Shown piece after piece: positions 23,267 through 32,120 of a DNA stretch of 64,000 nucleotides (position 1 is the stretch's first letter; the number at the start of each line of letters is the position of its first letter). The translations under genes were made by a program, and so were the position numbers. A model generated the notes under the pieces. It worked only from the letters and a program-made list of their open reading frames with translations, was not told the DNA's origin and ran no database searches. This DNA is from F23-B02 sp946405205 (GTDB lineage Bacteria > Bacillota > Clostridia > Oscillospirales > Oscillospiraceae), in the NCBI GenBank assembly GCA_946405205.1, contig CAMJGL010000005.1, positions 1-64,000 of the forward strand. The letters run 5' to 3'.

Positions 23267-24202
23267 TCAGGCCTTACCGTCACAGCCAAGAACATCGACC
23301 AGCTTATGTGCCACCATATCTTTGATAGCGGCTCTTGCCGGCTTGAGATACTGGCGCGGGTCGAAGTGATCGGGATGATCGTTGAAGTATTTGCGGATAG
23401 TCGCGGTCATGGCAAGGCGAAGGTCGGAGTCGATGTTTATCTTGCATACAGCCATTGAGGCAGCCTTACGGAGCTGATCCTCAGGAACGCCTATTGCTCC
23501 GGGCATATTACCGCCGTTTTCGTTTATGATCTTAACAAATTCCTGCGGCACAGACGAAGAACCGTGAAGTACTATCGGGAATCCGGGCAGACGGCGCTCA
23601 ACATCCTCAAGAATATCAAAGCGAAGCTGCGGCTTGGTGCCGGGCTTGAACTTATAAGCGCCGTGAGAGGTGCCTATCGCTATTGCCAGAGAATCGCAGC
23701 CTGTGCGCTCGACGAATTCCTGAACGTCCTCGGGACGGGTGTATGAGGAATCCTCAGCGCTGACGTTTACCTCGTCCTCTATGCCGGCGAGCGTGCCGAG
23801 CTCTGCTTCCACGACTACTCCGCGGTCATGAGCATATTCGACCACCCGGCGCGTGAGCTCGATATTATCCTCAAGAGACTTAGAGGAGGCGTCGATCATG
23901 ACGGAGGTAAAGCCCCCGTCAATGCAGGACTTGCATATATCAAAGCTGTCACCGTGGTCAAGGTGCAGTGCGATGGGCAGACCGGTCTCCTCGACCGCCG
24001 CCTCAACGAGCTTCATAAGATATGTGTGATTTGCATAGGCACGGGCGCCCTTGGAGACCTGCAGGATGAGCGGAGCGTTCAGATCCTTGGCGGCCTCGGT
24101 TATGCCCTGGACGATCTCCATGTTGTTGACATTAAACGCGCCGATGGCATATCCTCCCTTATAGGCCTTTTCAAACATTTCCTTGGTCGTTACGAGTGGC
24201 AT
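23267..24202 (-). CDS. fba: Class II fructose-1,6-bisphosphate aldolase
   Basis: Zinc-dependent aldolase of glycolysis and gluconeogenesis. The 311-residue protein shows the metal-binding LHLDHGDSFD block near residue 80, EAELGTLAGIED, GTSHGAYKF and VLHGSSSVP. AGGAGG precedes the ATG. It is divergent from the phosphofructokinase gene across a 120-nt AT-rich gap, putting two consecutive glycolytic steps side by side. The ATPase-like gene follows on the same strand. Confidence 0.97.
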   Translation of the reverse strand: MPLVTTKEMFEKAYKGGYAIGAFNVNNMEIVQGITEAAKDLNAPLILQVSKGARAYANHTYLMKLVEAAVEETGLPIALHLDHGDSFDICKSCIDGGFTSVMIDASSKSLEDNIELTRRVVEYAHDRGVVVEAELGTLAGIEDEVNVSAEDSSYTRPEDVQEFVERTGCDSLAIAIGTSHGAYKFKPGTKPQLRFDILEDVERRLPGFPIVLHGSSSVPQEFVKIINENGGNMPGAIGVPEDQLRKAASMAVCKINIDSDLRLAMTATIRKYFNDHPDHFDPRQYLKPARAAIKDMVAHKLVDVLGCDGKA

Positions 24203-24284
24203 TATTTAGATCCTCCTGTTAGAAAATAAATTAGTAAAATTGCCTAATTATCTGTAATTTTATATTTATTATAAACCCCAAACA

Positions 24285-24293
24285 TGTTATAAT
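24285..24293 (+). promoter_or_regulatory. Extended -10 promoter of the phosphofructokinase gene
   Basis: TGTTATAAT (an extended -10), about 30 nt before the TTG start; the -35 is weak. Confidence 0.5.
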
Positions 24294-24323
24294 CAATAAT
24301 CATTAGCTATTGGAGGCGCAATT

Positions 24324-25616
24324 TTGGATAATTTTTTTGATTCACCTCTTACCGGTGCATGTATTTTCGGCCAGTCAGGTGGCCCAACGGCGGTCATCAA
24401 CGCCAGCGCTTACGGCGTTATAAGGACCGCGCTTGACTCCGACGTCATTACGAAAGTATATGGCGCGGCCTACGGTATCCAGGGAGTACTTAATGACGAG
24501 CTTTATGATATGGGCGAAGAGGAGGATTATGAGCTCAAGCTTTTGCTGAATACTCCGTCCTCGGAGCTTGGCTCATGCAGATATAAAATGGCTGACCCTG
24601 ATGTGGATGACAGCGACTATAAGCGTATTCTTGAGATATTCAAAAAGTATGACGTGCGGTACTTTTTCTACAACGGCGGCAACGATTCCATGGACACCTG
24701 CAATAAGATAAGCAGATATATGGAGAAAGTCGGATACGAGTGCCGTGTTATGGGCGTCCCCAAAACTATCGACAACGATCTTTTCGGGACCGACCATTGC
24801 CCCGGGTTCGGAAGCGCGGCAAAGTTTATTGCGACCGCCTGCATGGAGATCGGTAAGGACACGGATGTATATAATACCGACATGGTAACCGTTGTTGAGA
24901 TAATGGGCCGTCATGCCGGATGGCTTACCGCGAGCGCGGCGCTCGCAACGGAATACGGAAACGGCTGCGGCCCCGACCTTATCTACCTGCCTGAGAGAAC
25001 TTTTGATCTCGATGCATTTACCGAGGACGTAGCAAAGATAATGAAGCAGAAAAGAAATGTTCTTGTCGCTGTATCCGAAGGTCTGCGCTACGCCGACGGC
25101 TCCTTTGTTTCGGAGGCTAAAACCTCAGGCACTGACGGCTTCGGGCATGCTCAGCTCGGCGGGCTGGCCGTTAAGCTTGCTAATTATCTGAAGGAGCGCC
25201 TCAACCTTAAAAAGGTGCGCGGCATTGAGCTCAGCCTTTTGCAGCGAAGCTCGGCGCATATCGCATCCGCGGTTGACATTGAAGAAGCTTTTATGGTGGG
25301 CAAAACTGCCGTTGAAGCCGCAATTTCCGGAGAAACGGGTAAAATGGTCGCTCTTGAACGTAATGATGCCTCGGGACTGTATTCGTGCAGGACTGTGCTT
25401 CTCTCGCTCAACAGTGTTGCAAATTACGAGAAAAAGGTTCCCCTTGAGTGGATCACCGAAGACGGCAACTATGTAACGAATGATTTTATCAATTATGTGC
25501 TGCCTCTTATCCAGGGTGAGCCCAAGATACCGCGCAGCAATTCCCTCCCCCGCTATGCCCGCCTGAAAAAGGTGAAAGCATCCGCGCCGCAGAAAAGTGC
25601 GGAAGCGGTACGATAA
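24324..25616 (+). CDS. pfp: Phosphofructokinase, pyrophosphate-dependent type
   Basis: Phosphorylates fructose-6-phosphate. The 430-residue protein has GQSGGPTAVIN at the nucleotide/PPi site, GGNDS (where ATP enzymes have GGDGS) and VPKTIDND (Lys where ATP enzymes usually have Gly); the Asp and Lys together are the accepted signature of pyrophosphate use. EIMGRHAGWL contributes to the substrate site. Start is a TTG with GGAGG at 7 nt. Substrate preference is inferred from residues only. Confidence 0.88.
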   Translation: MDNFFDSPLTGACIFGQSGGPTAVINASAYGVIRTALDSDVITKVYGAAYGIQGVLNDELYDMGEEEDYELKLLLNTPSSELGSCRYKMADPDVDDSDYKRILEIFKKYDVRYFFYNGGNDSMDTCNKISRYMEKVGYECRVMGVPKTIDNDLFGTDHCPGFGSAAKFIATACMEIGKDTDVYNTDMVTVVEIMGRHAGWLTASAALATEYGNGCGPDLIYLPERTFDLDAFTEDVAKIMKQKRNVLVAVSEGLRYADGSFVSEAKTSGTDGFGHAQLGGLAVKLANYLKERLNLKKVRGIELSLLQRSSAHIASAVDIEEAFMVGKTAVEAAISGETGKMVALERNDASGLYSCRTVLLSLNSVANYEKKVPLEWITEDGNYVTNDFINYVLPLIQGEPKIPRSNSLPRYARLKKVKASAPQKSAEAVR

Positions 25617-25744
25617 AGTAAACGCTTTAACAAAATAACCAAACAACGTCGTTAAATACGACGTTAAGAAATGCGGTTTTGTGCAAATTATCCATAAACT
25701 TTCTTGATGATGCATTGTTTTCGATGGATTAGCATAAATATATA

Positions 25745-25753
25745 TGCTACAAT
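25745..25753 (+). promoter_or_regulatory. Extended -10 promoter of the symporter gene
   Basis: TGCTACAAT (extended -10) 28 nt before the start codon; no clear -35. Confidence 0.4.
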
Positions 25754-25781
25754 AGCGGCATCATTTTAAGGAGGAATAGTT

Positions 25782-27029
25782 ATGCGGAAAAAGCGCAAAA
25801 TCAATCTTGCCGGCTGGATAATCATCTGCATGTTTGCAGGTATTCTGGTCGGCTTTGCATTTCTTAAGCTGGCACCTGAGAGCACATTTACGAGCGATTA
25901 CCTCAAGCCATTCGGAACGATATACATAAATCTGCTTAAATTTATGGTAGTTCCGGTTGTCGTGTTCTCGATCATGGACGGAGTTATTTCACTTAACGAC
26001 CTTAAGCGTGTTGGAAGCCTGGGGATAAAGACCATCGTCTACTATATTTTTACGACAGCCCTTGCGGTCGTTATCGGTCTTGTTGTGGTCAACTGCTTTA
26101 AGAGCTTCTTCCCCGCTCTCGATCAAAGCGTCACCAGCAGCCTTGAGTATACTGCGGCCGAAGCGCCAAAGGTCATGGACGTCATAATCGGTATTTTCCC
26201 CGACAATGTTTTTAAACCGATGGTCGAGGCAAATATGCTGCCCGTCATATGCATAGCAATATTCTTCGGAGCGGGCATACTCGCGGCGGGAGCAAAGGGG
26301 CAGAAGATAGCAGAGCTTGTCAACTGTATGAATGAAGTCACCATGAAAGTCCTCATGATGATCATTAAGCTCACACCTATCGGAGTTTTCTGCCTGATGG
26401 CTGATGTTGTTGCGGTAAACGGAGCGAAGATCGTAGGTTCACTTGCCCTCGTTGTTGGCGTAGCCTATATCGGATACATACTGCACCTCGGAATGGTGTA
26501 TAGCTGCAGCGTTAAATTCCTCGCGGGTATGAAGCCTTCGGCCTTCTTTAAGGGTATGGCTCCCGCCATGCTTACCGCGTTTACTACCACTTCTTCCAAT
26601 GCCACTCTGCCCATAAACATCGAATGCTGCAATAATATGGGCGCCGAGCCGGAGGTCAGCTCTTTTGTACTGCCTTTGGGTGCAACCATCAATATGGACG
26701 GCACCGCCATTTATCAGGCCGTTGCGGCGGTGTTTATCGCCTGCTGCTACGGTGTGGATCTGACTCTCGGACAGATGGGTATGATCGTACTTACCGCAAC
26801 TCTTGCCTCTATCGGAACTGCCGGCGTTTCCGGCGCAGGTATGATAATGCTCTCCATGGTACTTATGCAGGTGGGGCTTCCTGTTGAAGGAATTGCAATA
26901 ATCGCGGGCGTTGATAAGCTGTTTGATATGGGGCGCACTACCCTTAATATTACCGGCGACGCGACTGCGACAATGTGGCTTTCAAGGCTGGAACGCAGCA
27001 GAAACGCTGCACCCGCAAAGCATATCTGA
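25782..27029 (+). CDS. Dicarboxylate/amino acid:cation symporter (SDF/DAACS family)
   Basis: A 415-residue sodium- or proton-coupled importer of glutamate, aspartate or C4-dicarboxylates (GltP/DctA-like). It has eight hydrophobic spans plus re-entrant loops; TTSSNATLPI (hairpin 1 serine-rich motif), LGATINMDGTAIYQ (the NMDGT ion site) and GAGMIMLS-type hairpin 2 are present, with a conserved Asp/Asn region GDATATMW near the end. AAGGAGG lies before the ATG. The exact substrate cannot be read from the sequence. Confidence 0.9.
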   Translation: MRKKRKINLAGWIIICMFAGILVGFAFLKLAPESTFTSDYLKPFGTIYINLLKFMVVPVVVFSIMDGVISLNDLKRVGSLGIKTIVYYIFTTALAVVIGLVVVNCFKSFFPALDQSVTSSLEYTAAEAPKVMDVIIGIFPDNVFKPMVEANMLPVICIAIFFGAGILAAGAKGQKIAELVNCMNEVTMKVLMMIIKLTPIGVFCLMADVVAVNGAKIVGSLALVVGVAYIGYILHLGMVYSCSVKFLAGMKPSAFFKGMAPAMLTAFTTTSSNATLPINIECCNNMGAEPEVSSFVLPLGATINMDGTAIYQAVAAVFIACCYGVDLTLGQMGMIVLTATLASIGTAGVSGAGMIMLSMVLMQVGLPVEGIAIIAGVDKLFDMGRTTLNITGDATATMWLSRLERSRNAAPAKHI

Positions 27030-27037
27030 GTTAGTAT

Positions 27038-27073
27038 AAAAAATATTCCTCGTTTTCACGAGGAATATTTTTT
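27038..27073. terminator. Bidirectional terminator between the symporter gene and cotJC
   Basis: Perfect 15-bp stem AAAAAATATTCCTCG/CGAGGAATATTTTTT with a 6-nt loop, between convergent genes. Confidence 0.9.
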
Positions 27074-27666
27074 CAGTCAAATGCGGGATTAACGGCGTAG
27101 AAATTCTTGGAATCCATTTTTTCAATGGCGTTCCTGAGCCCCTCACCGAAGCGCTGATAGTGAACTACCTCCCGCTCACGCAGGAAGCGTATAACGTCGT
27201 TAACGTCCGGGTCGTCGGAAAGGCGGAGAATATTATCATATGTGGTGCGGGCTTTCTGCTCCGCGGCCATATTCTCGCTCAGATCCGTTATCACGTCACC
27301 CTTTACCTGCATAGTCGCCGCTGTCCAGGGCGTACCGGAGGCAAACTGAGGATACACTCCGGCCGTGTGGTCGACAAAATATGTCTCAAATCCGGCCTTC
27401 TTTATCTCCTCGGGAGTCATTTTTCGTGTAAGCTGATGCACGATCGACGCCACCATCTCAAGGTGACCCAATTCCTCTGTACCAATATCGGTAAGCAGTC
27501 CCTTCAGCTCGGGATACGGCATGCTGTAACGCTGACTTAGGTATCTCAATGATGCTCCCAACTCTCCGTCTGGGCCGCCGTATTGACTCAAGATATACTT
27601 TGCAAGCGAGGGATTGGGTTTTGATATCTTCACGGGGTATTGAAGTTTTTTCTGATATATAAACAT
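27073..27666 (-). CDS. cotJC: Spore coat protein CotJC (manganese catalase-like)
   Basis: Inner coat protein with a ferritin-like manganese-catalase fold. The 197-residue protein carries the metal-binding helix motifs GELGASLRYLSQRY, GTEELGHLEMV, MAAEQKARTTYDNIL and EREVVHYQRF, so the dimetal ligands (Glu/His) appear intact. It lies 2 nt downstream of the fused cotJA-cotJB gene, preserving the cotJ operon. Mother-cell expression is expected from the family. Confidence 0.95.
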   Translation of the reverse strand: MFIYQKKLQYPVKISKPNPSLAKYILSQYGGPDGELGASLRYLSQRYSMPYPELKGLLTDIGTEELGHLEMVASIVHQLTRKMTPEEIKKAGFETYFVDHTAGVYPQFASGTPWTAATMQVKGDVITDLSENMAAEQKARTTYDNILRLSDDPDVNDVIRFLREREVVHYQRFGEGLRNAIEKMDSKNFYAVNPAFD

Positions 27667-27668
27667 TT

Positions 27669-28112
27669 TCAGCCCTCCATTTTACCGCAATAATCCCATG
27701 GCCAGGGATTCTTGAGCCAGGTATAGCTCTGGGCCTGCAGGAGATCCTGCTTTGTTAGCGGGCCGTAGAGCTTTACATATTTCTCTCGGGCGGTCTTGGC
27801 AAGAGCCAGAATGTTTTTATATATCTCAAAAGCCTCGGCATCATCGCAGTGAGTATCAAGATAGAGAGCAAGCTCATGTGCGACAAAGTCAAGTGCCATT
27901 ACCTCACCCAATGGGGTACCGGTCAGGTCTCCGGTATTGACCATACCCATAAACGGCAGGTCAAGTCCAGGAAATAATGTGCCTCTGCTGAGCGCTTCGG
28001 CGGGATTATAGGTCGGCTTCACGCTTCCCTGCATTGGAACATATGCCATTGCCAGCGGCGCGCAGGACGGCAAGGCTCCGTCTTTGAAGCCGCAGTTATT
28101 TTTATTATCCAC
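27669..28112 (-). CDS. CotJA-CotJB fusion, spore coat protein
   Basis: A 147-residue protein joining what are normally two coat proteins. Residues 22-55 match CotJA (AYVPMQ, YNPAEALSRGTLFPGLDLPF). Residues 66-142 match CotJB (LDFVAHELALYLDTHCDD, YGPLT, WLKNPWPWDY). The linker is about ten residues (MGMVNTGDLTG). There is no internal stop or frameshift, and no separate cotJB start. Start is GTG with GGAGGA at 8 nt. The following gene is cotJC, so the order is kept. CotJA and CotJB are structural partners needed for CotJC assembly; a fixed 1:1 ratio is a plausible consequence. Confidence 0.88.
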   Translation of the reverse strand: MDNKNNCGFKDGALPSCAPLAMAYVPMQGSVKPTYNPAEALSRGTLFPGLDLPFMGMVNTGDLTGTPLGEVMALDFVAHELALYLDTHCDDAEAFEIYKNILALAKTAREKYVKLYGPLTKQDLLQAQSYTWLKNPWPWDYCGKMEG

Positions 28113-28120
28113 TTGTGCAG

Positions 28121-28165
28121 TCCTCCTTTGTAATTCATTATATGGAGGAACGCAAAATTAGTGAA
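28121..28165 (-). promoter_or_regulatory. Putative SigE-like promoter and SD hairpin of the cotJ operon
   Basis: On the minus strand CATATAAT (28137-28144) matches the SigE -10; a weak -35 (TTCACTAA, 28158-28165) lies 13 nt upstream. TCCTCC (at the 3' end of the spacer, touching the -10) can pair with the SD GGAGGA (28121-28126). The -35 match is poor. Confidence 0.4.
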
Positions 28166-28194
28166 AAAGACGCCGCATCATTTGATGCAGCGCC
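28160..28194 (-). terminator. Terminator after ligA
   Basis: 12-bp stem (28169-28180 with 28183-28194, G-U pairs allowed in RNA) followed on the minus strand by TTTTTCA. Confidence 0.7.
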
Positions 28195-28198
28195 TCTG

Positions 28199-30175
28199 TT
28201 ACTTTATCATCTCTTCAAAATCACTTTCGCTTATGACCTTTATACCCAGTTCGGTTGCTTTTTTCAGCTTGCTTCCGGCATTTTCACCGGCGAGCACCAT
28301 TGTAGTTTTTTTCGATACTGAGGATGACGTTTTTCCGCCGAAGCTCTCTATTATGGCGGCAGCCTCGTCACGCTTATAAGAGCTGAGCTCACCTGTGAGA
28401 ACGAATGTCATACCCGCAAATCTTGAATCCCTTACAGTCTCATTGCTTTCAAAAGAAACTCCGGCCTGACGCAAAAGCTCGATTTGGTGCCTCGACTGCG
28501 GCAGTTCAAACCACTCTTTTATAAAGCCTGCGGTGACAGCTCCGATATCCGGGACTGCCATAAGCTCAAGCTCGCTTGCCTCCATGAGCTTATCGAGCGA
28601 GCCGAAGCATGAAGCAAGTGTTTTCGCGGCCTTCTGCCCTACCTGACGTATTCCGAATGCACATATAAGGCTTGCAAGTCCCTTCCCTTTGCTCTTTTCA
28701 ATAGCATTTATAAGGTTCTCGGCGGATTTTTTTCCCATGCGTTCGAGCGCCGCAACGGACTGTGCATCAAGATAATATAGCTCTGCTGGGCTGTTTACAA
28801 GGCCGCTGGCGATAAGTGACTGGCAAACTGAGATCCCGAGTCCGTCAATATCCATCGCCTCTTTTGAGGCAAAGTGGGCCAGATTGCGAAGTCTCTGGGC
28901 GGGGCACTCAGGGCTTGTGCAGCGCAGAGCAACTCCGTCCTCATCTTTTATGACGGGTGCGCCGCACTCCGGACAAAATTCCGGCATTCTGAACGGAACA
29001 GTGTTATCCGGACGCTTTGACATGTTGACCGAAAGCACCTCGGGTATGATCTCGCCCGCTTTCTGGACAAGTACCGTATCGCCTATTCTTATGCCTAGCC
29101 TGTCTATATTATCCTGATTGTGGAGGGTCGCGTTAGTGACCGTCGTTCCGGCAAGTCTTACAGGCTCTATGACCGCCTTAGGGGTCAGAACGCCTGTCCT
29201 GCCGACCTGAACAACTATATCAACAACTTTGCTCTCCTTTTTTTCTGGCGGATACTTGTATGCCACCGCCCAGCGTGGGAATTTTGAAGTGCTGCCGAGC
29301 TGAGTGCGCTGAGCAAGAGAGTTGATTTTGATAACGGCTCCGTCTATATCATAAGCAAATTCGTCTCTGTTCTCCCCTATCCGGTCTATGCGTTCGCAGC
29401 AGTCCTTGATGCTGCTGCACAGCTTATAAGGAACGACAGGAAAGCCCATGTGTTTAAGAGCGTCAAGCGTCTGCGCGTGAGTTAAATACTCCTCTCCGCT
29501 TGTGTACTGCATATTAAAGCACACTATATCGAGCTTTCGTGACGCCGCGACCTTGGGGTCAAGCTGGCGTATAGAACCGGCAGCCGCGTTGCGCGGATTA
29601 GCGAGCAGCGCTTCGCCGTTTATCTCTCGGATAGAATTGAGCTCACTGAACACTGATTTGGACATATAGACCTCGCCGCGGACGATGAGCCTTTCGGGAG
29701 CGTCCGTAAGCCGCAGGGGCAGACTTCTGACGGTGCGAAGGTTTTCGGTCACATCCTCGCCTATAAGGCCGTTGCCTCGTGTCGCGCCGCGGACAAAAAC
29801 TCCGTTTTCGTATTCGAGCGACATCGAAAGACCGTCGATCTTAGGCTCAACGCAGTAAGTGTGCTCCCCGGCAAGCTGGCTGTCCATACGCTCGCCGAAG
29901 GCAGCAAGCTCCTCGTAAGAAAAAACGTCGCTGAGGCTCTCAAGCGGCACCTGATGCTGCACCTGAGTAAACTGCGACAGAGCGGCTCCGCCGACTCTCT
30001 GAGTTGGAGAATTAGGCGTGATAAGCTCCGGATGCTCCTCCTCGAGCTTAATAAGCTGCTGCATCAGCGCATCATATTCAAAATCGGAGATGACCGGCGC
30101 ATCGTCCACATAGTAAAGCTTGTTGTGATACTCAAGCTCCCTGCGCAGCCGTTCAATTTCTTTTGTAGCATCCAT
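28199..30175 (-). CDS. ligA: NAD-dependent DNA ligase
   Basis: Seals nicks in replication and repair. The 658-residue protein has the Ia domain (YYVDDAPVISDFEYDAL), the adenylation Lys112 in VEPKIDGLSMSL, an OB fold, a four-cysteine zinc finger (CPECGAP...CTSPECP), helix-hairpin-helix repeats and a C-terminal BRCT domain (FAGMTFVLTGELSSYKRDEA). Full length. Last gene of the murD-yunB-ligA unit; 3 nt after yunB. Confidence 0.98.
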   Translation of the reverse strand: MDATKEIERLRRELEYHNKLYYVDDAPVISDFEYDALMQQLIKLEEEHPELITPNSPTQRVGGAALSQFTQVQHQVPLESLSDVFSYEELAAFGERMDSQLAGEHTYCVEPKIDGLSMSLEYENGVFVRGATRGNGLIGEDVTENLRTVRSLPLRLTDAPERLIVRGEVYMSKSVFSELNSIREINGEALLANPRNAAAGSIRQLDPKVAASRKLDIVCFNMQYTSGEEYLTHAQTLDALKHMGFPVVPYKLCSSIKDCCERIDRIGENRDEFAYDIDGAVIKINSLAQRTQLGSTSKFPRWAVAYKYPPEKKESKVVDIVVQVGRTGVLTPKAVIEPVRLAGTTVTNATLHNQDNIDRLGIRIGDTVLVQKAGEIIPEVLSVNMSKRPDNTVPFRMPEFCPECGAPVIKDEDGVALRCTSPECPAQRLRNLAHFASKEAMDIDGLGISVCQSLIASGLVNSPAELYYLDAQSVAALERMGKKSAENLINAIEKSKGKGLASLICAFGIRQVGQKAAKTLASCFGSLDKLMEASELELMAVPDIGAVTAGFIKEWFELPQSRHQIELLRQAGVSFESNETVRDSRFAGMTFVLTGELSSYKRDEAAAIIESFGGKTSSSVSKKTTMVLAGENAGSKLKKATELGIKVISESDFEEMIK

Positions 30176-30178
30176 AAA

Positions 30179-30841
30179 TCAGTTCTCCATATTAAGATAT
30201 GTGTTCGGGACCTTTCCGACAATGACCGTGTCGGCAACTATGACCTCCGTAACGGTGGTCGCGCTCTCGGTGCCCCAAGGCACGAGAATATCGATATCGA
30301 CCGTGACCTCTAAAACAAGCTGATATTTGGCCTGATTTATCCCGCAGGAGACCATCTCGTTCCGGAAATCCACACGGGATGATGTGAGCATGATTATATC
30401 GACCTGAATGTCCGGGCCCTTGTTCAGAAGCAGATTAAGGCCGCTCAGGTTTCCGGCGGGTATATTTATCTTGATTATGCCGTTGTCCGTAGACTCAATA
30501 ACGGAATTGAGTATTTCGGTCGAAAGCGTATTTATATGCGCCATATCGCTTGATATTGCGGTGACATTGCCCTCCCCGTCCTTCTCAAGCGTGATAAAGT
30601 AGTCGAAGCCGTACACGCCCTTGCCTATGACCTCGTTTATCGAGTCGTTGACGGTTTTGGTGACGATGTCGGTTGCATCCGACACGGCCATCTGAGTCGC
30701 CAGATCGCCGAGGAACCAGCTTATTGCTGCGATAAGGATCAATACCAGGGGTAAAAATAAGCCGAGCTTAGAGCGGCGTTTATGCCTGCCTTTATCTTCA
30801 GAATGCACATAGTTTGGCTTTCTGCGCCGGCGATAATACAT
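30179..30841 (-). CDS. yunB: Sporulation protein YunB
   Basis: A SigE-controlled mother-cell protein in Bacillus, needed for normal spore formation with undefined mechanism. The 220-residue protein has an Arg/Lys-rich cytoplasmic N-terminus (MYYRRRRKP), one membrane span (28-46) and an extracytoplasmic domain with family blocks NDSINEVIGK, INIPAGNLSG and VPWGTESATTVTEVIVADTVIVGKVP. A SigE-like promoter lies just upstream inside the end of the preceding gene. Confidence 0.92.
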   Translation of the reverse strand: MYYRRRRKPNYVHSEDKGRHKRRSKLGLFLPLVLILIAAISWFLGDLATQMAVSDATDIVTKTVNDSINEVIGKGVYGFDYFITLEKDGEGNVTAISSDMAHINTLSTEILNSVIESTDNGIIKINIPAGNLSGLNLLLNKGPDIQVDIIMLTSSRVDFRNEMVSCGINQAKYQLVLEVTVDIDILVPWGTESATTVTEVIVADTVIVGKVPNTYLNMEN

Positions 30842-30856
30842 GAGACCACCCCATGT

Positions 30857-30886
30857 ATTATATGATAATACTCAGCTCAACATTTC
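30857..30886 (-). promoter_or_regulatory. SigE-like promoter of yunB
   Basis: Minus-strand GAAATGTT (30879-30886), 14 nt, CATATAAT (30857-30864). The -10 sits in the inverted repeat GTATTAT-CAT-ATAATAC. The -35 lies inside the end of the upstream gene. The SD GGGGTGG follows. Confidence 0.6.
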
Positions 30887-32119
30887 GCTGACGGCCATCA
30901 TAATGCCGAGTTTTCCCGATTCATATGTGATACCGCCCTGCATATATGCGATGTAGGGCTCCTTCATGGGGCCGTCCGCGGAAAGCTCAATGGATGAGCC
31001 CTGAACAAAAGCGCCGGCCGCCATGATGACGGGAACGTTGTAGCCTGGCATCTGCCACGGCTCTGGAGTTACAAAGGAGTCGACCGGGGCTCCGCTCTGT
31101 ATGCCGCGGCAGAATTTTTTCATATTGTCCGCGGTTTTCAGGCTTATCATCTGAATAATATCGTTTCTGGGCTCATCAGCGGCGGGAGATGTCTCAAAGC
31201 CAGCTTTTTTCATCATTGCCGCGCAGAATACTGCAGTTTTGAGCGCCTGAGCGGTTATATGCGGCGCCATGAAAAAGCCCTGGAACAGCAGACGGTTATT
31301 GCCGAGCGTTGCACCGCATTCTCCGCCGATGCCGGGAGCGGTAAGGCGCATCGCGGCGTTTTCCACGAGTTCTGCCCTGCCGACAATATATCCGCCGGTC
31401 GGCGCGAGACCGCCGCCGGGGTTTTTGATAAGAGAGCCCGCCATAAGATCAACGCCGTACTCGGTAGGCTCGTGCTCGGCAGTAAATTCGCCGTAGCAGT
31501 TATCGACCATGACCTTGATATCGGGATTGACGGACTTTACGGCGGCGCAGATCTCCCCTATCTCCTCGGGCGAGAGGGCACGTCTGTCCTCATAGCCTCT
31601 GGAGCGCTGGATAAGTACCGCGGCAACCGACTTATCAGCGGCTGCAAGCTTTATGGCGCCGATGTCGGGATTTCCGTCCTTGAGATCGACCTGGGCGTAA
31701 TTTATGCCGTAAAACTTCAGCGAGCCGTGGCAATTTCCTTCAATACCAATCGCAGTTCTCAGTGTATCATAGGGCAGTCCCGTGACGGAAAGCAGTGTGT
31801 CGCCGGGCTTGAGCAGAGCAAAAAGTGCCGCCGTAAGGGCGTGAGTGCCGTTGACAAAGCCTATTCTGACAAGGGCTGCCTCGGTTTTGAACACCTGAGC
31901 ATAGACCTTATCCAGCACTTCCCTGCCCAGATCGTCATAGCCGTATCCGCTGGTACCCGCAAAGCAGGCTTCGGACACCTTGTTATCCTGAAAAGCCGAC
32001 ATGACCTTTATCGTGTTCAGCTCTGCGATACGGTCGATATTTTCAAATTGCTCCTTTATCTCGGCCTCAGCTTCCTTTGCGAGGTCGAATACTTCGGGTT
32101 TTATATCTGAAATTTTCAT
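30872..32119 (-). CDS. Methionine gamma-lyase family (aluminum resistance/YnbB-like) protein
   Basis: PLP-dependent Cys/Met-metabolism fold enzyme of the family annotated as aluminum resistance protein or methionine gamma-lyase-like. The 415-residue protein has FAGTSGYGYDDLGRE, GTHALTAALFALLKPGD, VDNCYGEF and the PLP lysine in AGSLIKNPGGGLAPTGGY. True substrate is not established for this family. It starts one base after the murD stop, so it is translated from the same mRNA. Confidence 0.88.
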   Translation of the reverse strand: MKISDIKPEVFDLAKEAEAEIKEQFENIDRIAELNTIKVMSAFQDNKVSEACFAGTSGYGYDDLGREVLDKVYAQVFKTEAALVRIGFVNGTHALTAALFALLKPGDTLLSVTGLPYDTLRTAIGIEGNCHGSLKFYGINYAQVDLKDGNPDIGAIKLAAADKSVAAVLIQRSRGYEDRRALSPEEIGEICAAVKSVNPDIKVMVDNCYGEFTAEHEPTEYGVDLMAGSLIKNPGGGLAPTGGYIVGRAELVENAAMRLTAPGIGGECGATLGNNRLLFQGFFMAPHITAQALKTAVFCAAMMKKAGFETSPAADEPRNDIIQMISLKTADNMKKFCRGIQSGAPVDSFVTPEPWQMPGYNVPVIMAAGAFVQGSSIELSADGPMKEPYIAYMQGGITYESGKLGIMMAVSEMLS

Positions 32120-32120
32120 T

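Noticed and set aside
27669..28112. Frameshift creating the CotJA-CotJB fusion
   Set aside because: Both motif sets are complete and in one frame with a sensible linker; no duplicated or missing bases were evident. A read check is still listed.
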